A DNA stretch of 64,000 bases from Parasteatoda lunata (taxonomy: Eukaryota; Arthropoda; Arachnida; Araneae; Theridiidae). The stretch is from positions 86,617,507-86,681,506 of the forward strand of contig OX421978.1 of assembly GCA_949128135.1 (NCBI GenBank), given 5' to 3'. How positions within the stretch are numbered: the stretch's first letter is position 1; every line of letters begins with the position of its first letter. The translations under genes and the position numbers were made by a program. Positions 20,501 to 35,500 of this stretch are shown piece by piece. A model generated the notes under the pieces. It was not told where the DNA came from, did not search any database, and was given only the letters and a program-made list of their open reading frames with translations.

Positions 20501-23500
20501 GAATCTCATAGTAAAAATCATACAAACTCCTAGAATATGAGGTAAAAATTAGTATTTATATTTATTAAATATTAAAAAAAAATTTTACTCTCTTAAATAT
20601 AAAAAATCAACTAATTACTATAGTAAAAGATAAGCTACACTACGGGTATACGAGTGGGAAAAGAACAAAAAGTCTAAAAATACGTATAAATTCAAATCGT
20701 CTAAAAAAATAAATAAGAAAGTAAGGGAAAATATTTTAAACAAAAAGAAACATTTAAATTATTTACATACCTTTTTAATGTATTTTACTATGTGTGCACA
20801 TTGACAATTTGTTACAAATTTTATACCAATCATAATTAATAATCATAATTAGGGAGAATAAAATAATAATAATGAAGAAATATAAGACTTCATAGTGGTA
20901 CGAAATAAAAATCAGACCTACATTTTACAAAAAAAATTAGGACATTTATTAGTACAATAATAACATACTTGACTAATTTTAAGAAAGAAAAACTAAGATC
21001 TAAAAAAATAGTGCGATCCACAGCTTTGAAAATTTCGTTTTGCGACCATATTTATTTTTAATTATCCGCAACCTTACAAAAATGAAAAAAATAAATAAAT
21101 AAAAAAGTTTGGCAACATTTCAAATAAAACATTGAAATAGGAATAAGGTGATCAGTATTGATTATAAAAAATTGTGTGATTTCGTCCACGCGTTCATATA
21201 GTGAGAAATCTCACAATTTGAATTTTCTTGACAAAAGTAATAATTCCTCAATATAAAGATTGATCGAAATTAGTTTAAAAGAAATATGATAATTATAGTT
21301 ATTTTCATGTAATGAAAAATTTCTTCAAAACTATACCTACTTGCTAAATATAAGTATAACCCACATGCTAAAAAAATGAATGCATGCAAAAAAAAAAACA
21401 TTGATATATGAATAAGGTGATCAGAAATGATTTTAAAAAATGGTGTGGTTTCGCAAACGTATGCATACAGTGAGAAATCTCGAAATTTGAATTTTCTTGA
21501 CAATAGTAATGATTCTTCAATATAAAGATAAATCGAAATTAGCTTAAAAGAAACCTGATAATTATAGCTATTTTCATGCAATAAAACATTTCTTCAAAAC
21601 TAAATTATATATAACCTACAGGCTAAAAAATGAATGTGTACAAAAAAGAAATGATTTGTAAATGCAATGTAAATTGGAAACAAAGATCATCAAAATAAAA
21701 ATAAAAAACTAAGAAATTAAACCATTATTTAAAGTAAATAAACACTGAAAAATGCTTTCAATTTTTCAATAAATGAAATGAAATGGAAAAGAAATGAAAA
21801 ACAATGTTTTCACTGCAATTTGGAGGACAAGAGAAAAAAGTTTACAACTTAAAAATTTAGTAAGTTCATCTTATAACACTGCTTTTAAATTATCATTCGT
21901 ACTTATTAAAAAAAAATTCGACACCAAAAATGCTGAGAGTCGTTTTTATAAAAATATCAAAAATCTGAAACACTGCAATTCTGAAGGTTTAGTTAGTAGA
22001 GGCTGGCCCCAAGTTCGTGATATCTTATGTCGGCAATTCCATGATATAAAGGTCAACTTAAGAAAAAGATAAATATAACATTTTGTAACTATTTTTGCCC
22101 TTATTTTTATATATAATTTCATTTATTTTACTTAGTTCACATTTTATCGGCAACCATATTCTTGAATAATTGAACAACAATAAAAGAATTGACGCTACAC
22201 TCTGTTGCTGGGTTAAGAACAATTTCAACAGATTTGAACACTTGATTCGAAACAGTGATCCAAATCCCACTTATCCATTATAAATCCAAACTGACAGCAA
22301 AACTTGATTACACTTAATAACATGCCTCCATTAACAAATTTCTTACTTTTTTATTAACTAGTTTTAGATACAAAATCAAAATTTATAGTTAAGTATTTTG
22401 TAATAACAATAAAAAAGTTTATTAAACTTTTAAAATAATTAGTATTTATAACATGAGTTACATAAATATTGTACAGTCTGTCACAAGATCTTTTTCTCTA
22501 TTTAAATAATAAAACTTAATAAAATTTAAAAAATAACTTCATTATTGCTTACTGAAGGAGAATTTTAAAATAAAAATAGGTTTTAATCATATCCTTTTTT
22601 CTGTAATGTCACATTTAATATTTTTATTCAGAATAAATTATTAAATTTTTTTATCCCTTTTTCTTAAATGCATAATAAAATTAAGCTAGTGAAATACATC
22701 TGATGTAATATTTAAAAAAAAATTATTAAATATTTATCAATGAAAAAGGTTTAAAACAAAAAACATTAACAATATAAACAAAGTTTTGTTCACATAAAAT
22801 AAAACTTATATAATAAAATAAAAGACCTAAATAATATTCATTAACCAATATAAGCAAAGAAGTTCTGTGCAAATAAAATAAAACTTCAAAAAGTAAACCA
22901 AATAAATAGAAAGAAAATCGGTACTAACTGTATCAACTATCGGAGACACATTAACTTCAACATCGGCACTTAAAGGAATCCATGCTTGAAGCAATTTCCT
23001 ATCAGAGGAAGGGCAAAGTGTTCCAAATCGAATGAAAATATGTCCGTCGGCTGAACAAGCCCAGGTAGCTTCTGGTGAACAGCTAACATGGGTGATTTTT
23101 TCTGAACCTAAACTTAAAAAAAGATGGTGCATAAGTAAAAGTTAACTCATAAATACAATGTTCATTGGCTTTGAAGCAGCGACTATGCAATTTTAGAGTA
23201 ACATTGCATTCATAGCTGCCAACATAGATAGGAAAAAATCCAGTAGATTTTACTAAATATAAATTTCAAGAAATTGTTGCATAATGATTAATATAATTAA
23301 TTAACTAAATATATTACACATTGGGAATTTTATAGTCATCGAAAAATAAAAACTGCAATATTTTCCAGTTATGATTGCCATTAAATATGCTGGATATGTT
23401 ATGTATAACATTTACTCTTAATTTTGAATAATAATAGGCATTTAACTCATAAAAAAAATTAAGATTTTTAATTAACTTAAAAAGGGAGTTCTGAATAAAA

Positions 23501-26500
23501 ATAAACTGAACATTTTGAAACAAAAAAAGTTTTCAACTGATTTCTATAAATGAGGCTCGTCTCATTATATATTAGAAATACTTATTTAAATATTTAATCA
23601 AGCAATAATCCGTGCAAAAATTCTATTTCAATAGGGATTTTTTTAGAAACCTTACTCAATTTTAGGGAATTTTCTAAAATGTACACAAACTAGGAGAATA
23701 ATACTGATGCAAATTACAATGGATGAAATGGATACTATTGCAAATCACAAAAGCATCCATTTTATTTTTATGTAATTAATGAATCAGTTATAATTAACTT
23801 AGCAAATACAATGATTTAGTTACTTAACAATAATAGCACATGGTTTTAAATCATAGTGTATATCTATTTTAGTTTAATGAAGAATTTAATAGTTGAAACA
23901 GTTTCTAAGAAACTTGATTAACGTCACATATTCTAGTGCAAGAGCGTCATTACTGGACATTCCTTTACCATCTGTCTGGGAAGAATGCTTTAAAATGTGA
24001 ATATTTGAAGAAAGAAAGATGAAACTTTTAGATCAGTTTCTAAAAGAGATTGCAACACTGAATTCGTTTATGTAAACAACTTCCGTTGTGAGGGCTCAGG
24101 AGATAGAGCTTTCCAATGAGTCAGTCTAGCAATGAACCCCAGCGATATCATGTTGATTCTAATTCTGCTTCCAGCTTGCACAGACCACAGTGCAGACATA
24201 AAATCTCTTCGGTGGTAGATTACCTTTGCCATCAGGATATTCATGGGTTACTTTCCTTTCAGTAGTGGCTCAGGGTATAGAATGTTACCCTTCCAATGAG
24301 GTGAATCGGGTTTATTCTCGGCAATGGCTGGTCGATACGAATTTTGCACTCTGCTTGCATTGACTACAGTGCTGACGTAAAATATCCTCAGCAGTAGACG
24401 GATCATGGGTTAAAGTCCCTTTGCCATCAGGCTAACCATGGGAGGATTTGCTCTCCATGTAATGCAAATGAGGGTTAGTTCCATCAAAAAGTCTTTCACC
24501 AAGACAAAATTTCTCCCAATACTCGATCCAGGAGTTCCCTTGTCTTCTGGATTGGGTTCGAAATTACAAAGCTATGGAGTTGAACATTAGTAGTCGTAAA
24601 CAAAAAATCAGGTCGGCTGTTCAATACTGGTAATAGAATACAAAATAAAATAAAACACAAATGTGTGTAAAGTTCCATCAAAAAGTCCTCCATGACAGTA
24701 GTCTATTTCATGCTTAATCTAAGAGTGTTCTTGTCTTCTGGATTGAGTCATTGATAGTTGTAAAACCAAAAATGGGTCGGCTATTCAAGACCAATTATAA
24801 AATAAAACACAAACAACTGGTAATTGAAAACTCATACCTAGTTGATGTAAATCAAGATTTTGCCACCAAACACCTTGTAAGCAGCCAGGTGTGATGCCTC
24901 TCCTTATGTATAAAGAGCCATCTTCTGCCAACAGCCATAAAGATTGCAAACTAGGAATCAAGCATTTAATACCAGACACGTTTGGAGATTCTACAGCTAG
25001 TAGGGTATTTGCAGAAAGTGATAAACAATAAATCTCTCCAGTTGCATTAACACACCAAACAGAATCTAAAACAAAAAAAATATTTTTTAAAAAGCAAACT
25101 TGCTGTAAAAATATTATGACATTACAAAAATTTAATGGTTAATTGAAAAAAATACAGTCAAACTATGTATGTACTCCAGTATGGTGAACTCCCGGATATA
25201 GTGAACGAAATGTTCGGTCTCGTGCGTTGCTATACACGTATAATGTTAATTTTTGTGGGTATAGTGAACCGAAAAAGTGAGGAAGTTGGATATAATGAAC
25301 TTTTTTTTTGTCTTCAACTGATTTTTTTCTTCCTTTTTTTTTTTATAATAATTTTGAAATTTCTTCTTCAAAATAAATACATATGCCGATTTTTAAAACT
25401 ATCTATAGTCGTAGTGACGAACTAATGTAGTGAAAAGCATTTTTTCTTGTTTGCTTCTTTTATCTCACTTTCCCATCCCTAAAAAAAACCAAGCAGATGT
25501 TTCCAACCCAGGCAGATGATGCACCTGTAAGGAGTCAGTGGTATCAATATGAATTTTCTGTCATAGGGAATGGAAAATAGGCAATGGGCTTATGGAAAAA
25601 TAGGCAATTAATAATTTCTGCTCCTGAAAAAAAATTGAGATGGCAGAAAAAAATTGAGAAAAGCAGATCACAAGGATGTTGAAGAAGCATTCCTGAAGTG
25701 GTTCACCATTCGAAAAAGCTGCAATCTTCCAGTATCTGGACAAATGTCGATGTTTTTGCTAAGCGATTTTATAAGGCTACTTTTATGTGCTCAAATGGCA
25801 GGTAGGACAGGTTTAAAAAGAGGAATAACAGAAATTCAGGAAAAATTATCTGAGAGTCGGGAAGTGTTTCTATATCTGATGTTGTGGATTGCGTATCAGC
25901 TAAAAATTACTAATTTTCTTCTTTTCCCTTTTGCATGCAAGACGAAGAGTAATGAAAAATGACACATTTTTTGCTACTACATAATATTTTTCGGTCATTT
26001 ATTTGAATAATGTGTAATGAAAGGGAGGAGTTTGGGAACCATTAGTTAAGTTGCCTGCGTAACGGATATACTGAACTCCCGGTTATAGTGAACCGAAATT
26101 TCGATTCCTTGAAGGTTCACTATAGCGGAAGGTTCACTATATATTTGACTGTATATATATACTCTGTTTTCTTCAATGCAACTCAAGTTTAGTTTAGTTC
26201 ACAATAAAAACTAACTTCACAGCCCATGGCCTCATACTGTCTTTCTCTATACTTACTAATCCTCAAGTTTTAACTGGAAAATATTTTATCATCAAAAATT
26301 ATTCAATTTGTAATAAATTTGACTTTTAAATGAGATTTGATGTTTAGGGGACAAAACTTTCACCAGATTATTAAAAAATTTGGTTAAATACTTGATTTCT
26401 AAAATTTATGCATTCGCCCAATAACATAAAACCTGTTTCCAGCTGCAGAAATTTGTCTAATTTAAGTACAAATACAGTTAGCTGGAGAAAAAAAACTTTA

Positions 26501-29500
26501 AAAAAAAATTTTACATTAAAAAAAAAATAGTTTAACACAATTTATATATGATATATTTGAATTATGATATAATTTATACATTAATTTCTTTAGTTTGAAT
26601 ATTTAGATACTTTTTGAAAACTTGAAGACATAATGATAATTAATAATTATTAAAGAAGAATTCTAAGGCATTTAAATCTATAAAAATATTAACTAATAAT
26701 TATTTTTAGATAATATTTAAACAAGGTCAAAGAGATAACTTAATGTTAAAGAATGATATTTTAAAAAAAAGTAGTTCAACACGAAATTTCCAGTTTAAAT
26801 AAAAGCACATCCAGTTTTCAAAATTTTTCCCAAAAGAGTAAGAAAAAACTCTGAAAAATCTAAACTTGGTATTGTAATAAATACATTGTAAAGTTTAACA
26901 AATATTAATGAATAATATTAGATTAATAATGTTTAAGTATGTTAATTAAGTTTGTTAATACAAACAATTGTATAACAAACTTGCTATAACAAACAATTAT
27001 AGAAGTTGAGGATGGCATCGTTTACATAATCAAACATCTTTAGGTGTAAATTGCTCTTATGTACTTCAATGTTTCATGCATTGCTATAAATTTTCATACA
27101 TTTGAGCATAATATTAATTTATCTCTTTAACCTTACTTAAATATTATCAAAAAAAATTTTTTTTTACCTTTTTAAAAATAATTTTTGTTTAAAAAAATAA
27201 TAAAACTGTAATATGTGATAAAGAGTAACACACTATATAAACTTAGGATTTTACCTTCAGACGATGTTAAACCAGAAGCAGACAGTAAAGACCACTTTGT
27301 TGTAATAGATGTGCCCTGGGGAATAACTACATCCCACGTGTGACCTACAAAGAGATTTTATAGAAATATTTGAACTGATTTTATATATAAAAAGGGAAAA
27401 ACAGTTAAAAATCATGCAATGTGGCATACCAATAATCCCTTTTTGAGTTCCATACACAAGATTGTCATAAGATTTACAGAACCAGATACCCTGAGAAGAT
27501 GTAGATAATGAGATATGCTGTATTCCTTTGATCATGTTTAGGACAGTATCATTGTTAAATGCTTTCTGCATAGTTTTTTGGAAATGGGAAGTATTTTGAA
27601 GTAAATATTTACTAGACTCAACCTAAAATAACCCGAAGAGAAAAAAAAAAACATTAGCAAAAATAAGTGTTTATACAGTGCACCAAAGAAAAAACGAACC
27701 AAATAGAATAATTTATGATCTAATGATCGGATCTTCACGTTTGGACATAATCTTAATCGACACAATCTTAATGGAGACCTCAAATATGCTAATTAATTAG
27801 GTAAGACATTAAAAATTTATTATTTCATTCAATAATAGTCTAAAAACATTTGAATATTCACTAAAATTATAAATATTTACTAAAATTTATTTTTTCATGG
27901 AATTATCTTTGAATAGATGAATTTTATATTTGTGTGCAAAAGTTCTGGAAATTTGTTGAAATAGGCAAAAAGTAAAATAAACATTAAGGGATCAAAACTT
28001 CAGATCGTTCTCCTGAACAAACTATGGGGACAATATTTCCTAGATTGCGGTTACCCCCATAATTTAGGGGTTGAAAATCCGAATCCTTTGTGAAAAAAAA
28101 AGGATAGTTCATTCAAAGAAAGTACGTTTTTGTGTCTGATTTTGTAACTTAAAACATCGTCTGCACTAATTAATTAGCATATTTGAGGTCACCCCCCAAA
28201 CCATTAAGATTAAATCCTAGAACGTGGAGATCCAATCATTAAATCAAAAAAATTATTCAGAATAGTACTTTTTCTTTTTTGGCACACTGTAGATTCCAAT
28301 TTTACGAATCACATCTTAAACATATTTACAACAGATTAAAAAAAGAAAGAGCTTAGGTTTCAATTTAACAATTGTAACAGAAATATTTTGAGTAAAACTT
28401 TTATACTTGAGACACATAGCAAAACTCCAAAGCATCAAAATAATTGAAAATTAAGTACTTTACAGATAGTTTACATTTAAAAAAATCTTTACTAAAATTC
28501 AAAGAGACCAAACTCAGAAAAAAAAGTTCTCAGAAGCATCAAAATAATTGAAAATTAAGTACTTTACAGATAGTTTACATTTAAAAAAATCTTTACTAAA
28601 ATTCAAAGAGACCAAACTCAGAAAAAAAAGTTCTCAGATTTTTCCATACTGATTTTATAAAATTTACCTGATATTTATAACCAGAGGTATAAATTTTATT
28701 ATTCATTTTTTAATTATAATTTATTCTTAATGCTAAAAGTATATTACAAAGCACTTATACTAACTTTGAAAAGGGAACTTACACTTACTTTTGGAGTTGA
28801 AAACAAACAATTTTTAAAATTAAAACTTTTGGGTATTTTAATTTAACCCTTGACATTTCCCAATTTTTTTTTTCTAGGTGGATAAAATTCTCTTAATTAT
28901 ACCTGTTTCGTGGCCACCATGAAAATACATCTAATATACAAAAGAAAATGCTCAGTTTTATCAACAAAAAAAAAGTCAACAGTAAAGATAAGTAGATATT
29001 TACCCGACTCTACCTATGTTTTATAACCACCGTTGTACCGTCGACCCAATTTTTGGGTTACTAACTACTAACGTTTAACTCAGCAGGCTTGTAATTTTGA
29101 ACCCAATCTAGAAAACAAGGGAACTCTTGGATCAAGTATTGGGAGAAATTTTGCCTTCAAGGAGGACATTTTGATGGAACTAATCCACATTTGCATTATA
29201 TATGGTGAGGAAAACCACGAAAATCTCCATCAGTTAGCCTGGCGACAAGGGTACTCTAATCCAAGACCACTGAGGATATTTACATCAGCACTTCGGTTTA
29301 TTATTTTTACAAAAACATTTTCTTTGATTTAGCAGTTAGCTCATGCCACTGCAGATAGCAAGAACCATATTAAATCAGATAAAGATAATTTTTTAATTGT
29401 AAAGAGAAACATGAGAGATACAAGGGAACTTAATTTAGTGAACATCTTAAAATTGGTATTTGATAACAAAAATAGACTTGAAATCATTAGATAAAACTAA

Positions 29501-32500
29501 AATGGAAAGATGCAAAAAAAGTAACATTAAACTGTTGACAGAACTTTCTGTTTAACAGCGGGCAAAGAAAATTCAAAATAATGATTCAGACTTCAAATAG
29601 AAGACTAGTGATGGACGGAATATCTTAACTATTTCGTTTCCTCTGTTAATATTTACCTCAACTTTTGTTGTTATTTGGAGCCAGGAAAGAGGTTCACCCA
29701 GTTTTGTTGCATAAAAAGTCCTGTTTTGAGAGAAACAAGCACACTTCAAAACTGCTTACATTTCAAATAAAGTTCAACCAAATATTTAAGTTCAGGCAGC
29801 TAGTTCAGTTAGGGTTGCTACAAAAATGAAGAAAAAAAAAATTCCCTGCGTTTTCCCTATACATATTATACACAATTTATTAAGAGGACACACACAATCA
29901 CAGGCTCTTTTCTGAGTTATGTTAGGCTAACTATATTAGTTTTAATTGCTGGAAAAACTTAAAGAAATAAGGAACAGCTTAACCTACTTAAAACAAATAA
30001 TGCTACAGTAAATGAAATAGTTTAGTATAGCAGAAATATCATCTTTAAATATCCCAGAAAATGCAATTTGAGTGGTCATCACTTTTTAAAAGACAAAAAT
30101 AAGAAATAAAATTTCCTGTATTTTCCCAGTTGGAGAAGGAAAACTTAAAATTCCCTGCATTTTCCCTGTAATTTTAGGTAATTTTTAAATTCCCTGTATT
30201 TTCGAGGTTTTCCCTATTCTCCCTGTGAAGTGGAAAACCTGTCTGTTAACAGGAAACTTTGCTCTGTAATAAAATTAAAAGATGACTAGTTGTTCATTTA
30301 CATGATAGAGGTGCATTAAAGATATAATAAATTATTTCTGATTTCAAGCACTACAGATTGTTTTTCTTAATCATTATAATCTCATACCTCCCATGGCTTC
30401 CCGATTCCTGTAGGCGTTTCGGGTGTCACACCAATGAAAAATTTGATGATACCATTATTATCAACCATCCATCCAGTTTGCTGAACACCAAGACGAATAC
30501 TGTTTATTTCTACATTCTCTTCCAATCTAGAATATTTATACATTTATTTAGTAAAAAATTGCATTCTGAAGAAAATAATAAGCTTTTTACAGGGTGCATA
30601 GATAAATCTTTCAACAAAAAATCAGCACCTTTTAAGTACTTTTTAAGCACTCAAAAAATATTTTTAAGCAGTATATACATTAACAAAATGCAAAATAATT
30701 TTCAAAAACTTTACATGATCATGATAAAATAACTAGTTTCTGACAACAAAAAAAAACACGTTTCTTGATTATATTACCCATCATAAAAAGATTGAGAGAT
30801 TTTCCGGTTCGATTTCACAGGGTGGAAAATGAAGCCAGAATTTGAGAATGTCTCGCAAAATGCAGGAGAGGTGCACATGAGAGTGCAAGAATCTCACTGA
30901 ACCTAGCTCAGAACACTCACAGACGAACTCGTAAGTATTCCATCAAACAAGTAAAATTATTGGCATACGCAGCATCGTGTTTGAATGAATTGTTTAAACC
31001 TTGAATTGAACAACGTGAAAACCAGGCTTTTGCATAATACATGGCAAAAATTTCCTTTTCCAATTTTCCGAAAGAGAAAATTAAGTACTTTTTAAAAACA
31101 CCCAATAAGAAAATCACCTTTAAGGGTTTTTTACAAAACGAAAATCGGAAATAAGCACCTTCAAGCACTTTTTAAAAATACTATGTACCATGCTAGTGTA
31201 GAAAAACCATCCACACACAGTGTGTGTGTTATCGGCTGCTAGAATAAAACTCTCAAGTCCCAGCTCTCCCCCAACAGTGTGAGCCTGGCCTTAACGGACT
31301 TCTGAAATACCATATGAATAACTTACTTTATTTCTTCCCACTTGTTCTTTGATTTCTTTTTCTCTTTTAGATCACTGTTCCAACAATGCAAAGTACCGCC
31401 AGTGGTAATTCCCCAGAGAAGTCCTTCTCTAGAGGTAATTTTCTGTAAATGTAGATTACAACTAATTGTTTCAGGATAGTCAAAAGGTTTGGAAGCAGAC
31501 AAATTTGGCAATTTCACTAACGCACCTGCAGAGGTAACATACCTATGTTGTAAAAAAAGAAAAGTTTATATTTGAATAATAAGATAAAAATTACGTTTTC
31601 TCACAATTAACCTTTAAGTGTGTTTAACCCCTTAACCTTATATATATTTCAGAAAAACTGACCAAAAATTGAAAATTTTTTTGACTGTTTAATTTTGTTC
31701 TTTATATTATTATAAAAGTTAAAAAAATGGTTTTTCATTATAAAAATAAAATTTTAAATGCAATGACTACTGTATTTATAATTTTTAGATGCACATAAAA
31801 AAGTAATGGATTACACACACATCTTATTCAATTAGAGCAAATTAAAAAAAAAATTTGAAGCTAAATATAATGTAACTAGTATAATATAATATAAAAACAC
31901 AACAATATGATTTTCAATACATAAATGTTACAAATCTTTAACTGTATGGTATATCCAAAAACCCCACCAACATTTCCCTCCCTCGACTGAAGTCGTAATC
32001 GGACCACTAATGCTATCTATTAGGAAAATAATGAATTAAGTATCCTAAAATAGAAATGAACTCAGCTCGGGCTTCACAAAATACTGCACGTAGTAGTTGC
32101 CCGAACTGCATTCGGGTGACACTGGCAAGGGGTTAAATTCTTCAACCTCATCCTAGTTTTAAGGTAAAAACCAACTTGATATTACACAAGTAAGATATAT
32201 GAGAAAGAGAATATTACACTAAGTTAAAGTTATTTTAAATTAATAATATATTTCCCACAAGTCGAAAAAAAAAATTAAGCAAATTTTAAGAAAATTTAAA
32301 ATCAAGCAAAAATAAATCCTAAAGTTGGGACATTTAATGACTGTCTAACAGACATAGCATTACCAGCAGTATCTATTACCACAATTAATTTCGCATCACT
32401 GGTCTCAATAATATTATAACGAAATAGTAAAGTAACAAAAAAATAATAAATAAAAAATTAAAAGAAAAAAAAAATTATCAACAAAAATAGAAAATCAAGG

Positions 32501-35500
32501 GGATTCACCATCCACGATTATCTTCCACAGCTATGGATACAACATCGCGTGCAATATGTACCCATTCAGCTTCAAGCCACTTTGTAGCGGATTTCTGAAC
32601 TGCTGTATAAACAGTTCCCTTATACAAAATCCATACAATCGTGTCAGAAGGCGACACAGCTATTTTCTCAGCAGGCTGGCAAATTTCGATCCAGTGCATC
32701 CCCAAAAGGGGATAATGGGAAATAAAAATCCTATTCTGCACATCAACACAATATATATGATAGTCACTAATACAAAGATCTAAGAGTCTGTCGGGAGTTT
32801 TGTACTCCACCCATTCAACGCCATACTTTAGAGGCTCATTTTCTAGAATATCTACAGAGGCAACAGTATCTTCACTAGTGGATGATGTCTGGTTCTCCAG
32901 GATGGGTGGATCTGTTTTGTTATCAACTATTGAAGGGGAAACACAAGGGAAATAGATATCATCAGGATCACATTCCGTGTTACTGGGTTCCGAAGCATTA
33001 GTGTCAACAGAGATTTCTGAAGATGTATCATTACTGTTATTGTCTTTACTAGATTCACTGTGTTGGGATGAATTATTATTGATTTGATCAGGACTAGGAT
33101 CCTCGGATGGTGTCGCAGAAATGTTGTTTGTTGTATTTGTATCAGATATATTTTCATTTGGAGAATCTGTTGTATCAACAGGACTTGTATCCACCTGATT
33201 TGCCACACCACTAGTGACATCGATAGATTGATTATCAACATGAGAAGTCAATTCAATAGTTTTGGCAGTGTTATCATTAGTTGTGTCTTTATTCGCTTCC
33301 AAAGATTCTAAAGCTTTTCTTTCACTTTTAGGACTTTTGGACCGAAATCGAACTGAAAGAGCAAGTAAAATTAGCAACCATATTAATAAGCATAGTCACT
33401 TTAATTATACAAAACAGTTTTTTAAGTAAAAAATAATGCAATGTAATGAAAGTTCAATACACAAAATAACTTAAATAAGCATTAAAATAATTACACGAGT
33501 CACGATGGCTCTGTGGTTAAGGCACTGAACTATCATTGTGAAGAACTAGGGTTCAATCCCCAGCGGCAGCTTGAAGCCCACCCAGCTTCAGATCTATGGA
33601 TACCAGCTTGCCTGGGAAGTAAAGACAGCCTGACCACATTGCCACAATCATGCTGTTGGTCATAAAATTGCGGAGCCTTAAGACCTCCATGACTACCTGG
33701 TTCACAATGGGCTGTTACAGGAATGCTTTACTTCACAAAAGGATTACACAACAGTTGTTGTTTGATACAGAAAAGTGTTTAAATATAAATTTTGAAAAAA
33801 ATCAATTAAAGAAATTAAGAAGTTATTTAATGGAAATTTTAAAAAAACATTACTGCCAGTGATCTGAAATATAATAAGCAGAAAGTTTAGAGCTGTGTTT
33901 TCTCTGCAACTGAAGCTAGAACTGGAACTCTAAATCTCCCCATGCTCCAGAGCTTCAGCAGTTTCATTGTATCCTACAGACGTTTAAGTAGCTTGTAGTA
34001 TTGTAATGGCATTGTCTTTAAGCCAAGCTACCATAAAAAAAAACTACTCTCAGTATTAAAATACATTTATGAGGATTTAAGATCAAATATGAAGGAGTAT
34101 TTAATAGACTAAACTCTTTTCCTAAAAATGAAAGGAATAACTCAACTGTCAATTAAATTTGTATTTACTGTGAGAGCTGATGATTACATTATTTTTCTAA
34201 CAATCTTCTTTAGAAACAAAAACTACATATTAAAATTTTATTAAACTCCAAAGTGCCCATAAATACATAGCGAAATTGCTTTAGACTTAATAGAGCTAAA
34301 GCTGACACTTCAACTTATTATCTAGGAGCTAGCTTGAGCTTTAACTAATTACCTAGAAGCCGAACTGGAGCATCGAAGATTTTTCAGCTCAGGGTCTCTG
34401 ATCACAACATAATCAAAAACAGAGGCATTAAATAATTTTCGAAATACCAGAAAAAATGATGTTCTAAACAACCCTGAATATTAAAATATAAAAAGTGAAA
34501 AATGACAGAAAATGAGAAAGGCAGATTAAAAATCAGAAATAAAGCATCCTTTTAAAGATGGACAATTAAATTAAAAAGAAGCAAGATTGCAGTGCCATCT
34601 CAGGATTAAAACACATACTAATAAGAAAATAATGAATTCTAATATCACAGCCAGTAGTGTTAAAACCTCTGATTTAAACTCTTTATGCTCACAGATAAAT
34701 AGTAGGCACTCAAGATAACAAATGACATTCATTGCTTGCTTTTTTAACTATTAAAATGTATTAAGTAACTTTTTTTATCCTAACTTAAAAATTGACAAAA
34801 ACTTAGATAGCCCTCCAAGTTTCAGATGGGTACTAACTTGTTTCGGAAGTAAAGGCAGCCCGCACACAATGATCAATCATTGCAACAGTCATGACGTCTA
34901 TCATGAAATAGAACAACTTTAACATCCATGACCCTCTGGCCCTCAATGGACTGTTGTGGGAGGGTACTTTATTAATGTAATTATATATTTAGCTGGCTAG
35001 GATAACCTGGTTAGCAGGGTGCTGGACTCACATTTGTGAGAATGGTAGTTTCAATCCAGCTAGCCGAAGACTCCCTGTGTAGTAAATAGTGGCTGGTGTA
35101 CGTTAAATCTGTCTATTCACAAAGTCCTCCATGTTCCCATAACATATCAATACCTCTGGGGGTACTGAATTTGAATATTGATTGTTCTTTGGCTCAGATA
35201 AAAATTACGATCTGTGGATGAATGAATGGATAGACTTCGGCCGGTTTGCCTGGTGAATAGGTCAGCCCTATAAACTGGTGTGATGTATGGGTGTAGCAGA
35301 AGCCAAATTCTTGGTCATAGATGGCGCCACTGGAAAACAAGAACAATCGCACACTTTCTGCCTTAATGGCCAACGACAACAAAATATACTTAGCTATAGC
35401 AATGATTTACTAAACAAATGAAATACCTTTTTTGTTTTTCTTTTTCTTTGTACGTTTGTAAACAATTTCATCAACTTCATCATTAGCTGTAATATTAATG

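Noticed and set aside
21794..22072. 92-codon plus-strand frame in TECPR2 intron 13
   Set aside because: No domain, no splice or poly(A) context, and typical of AT-rich chance frames.
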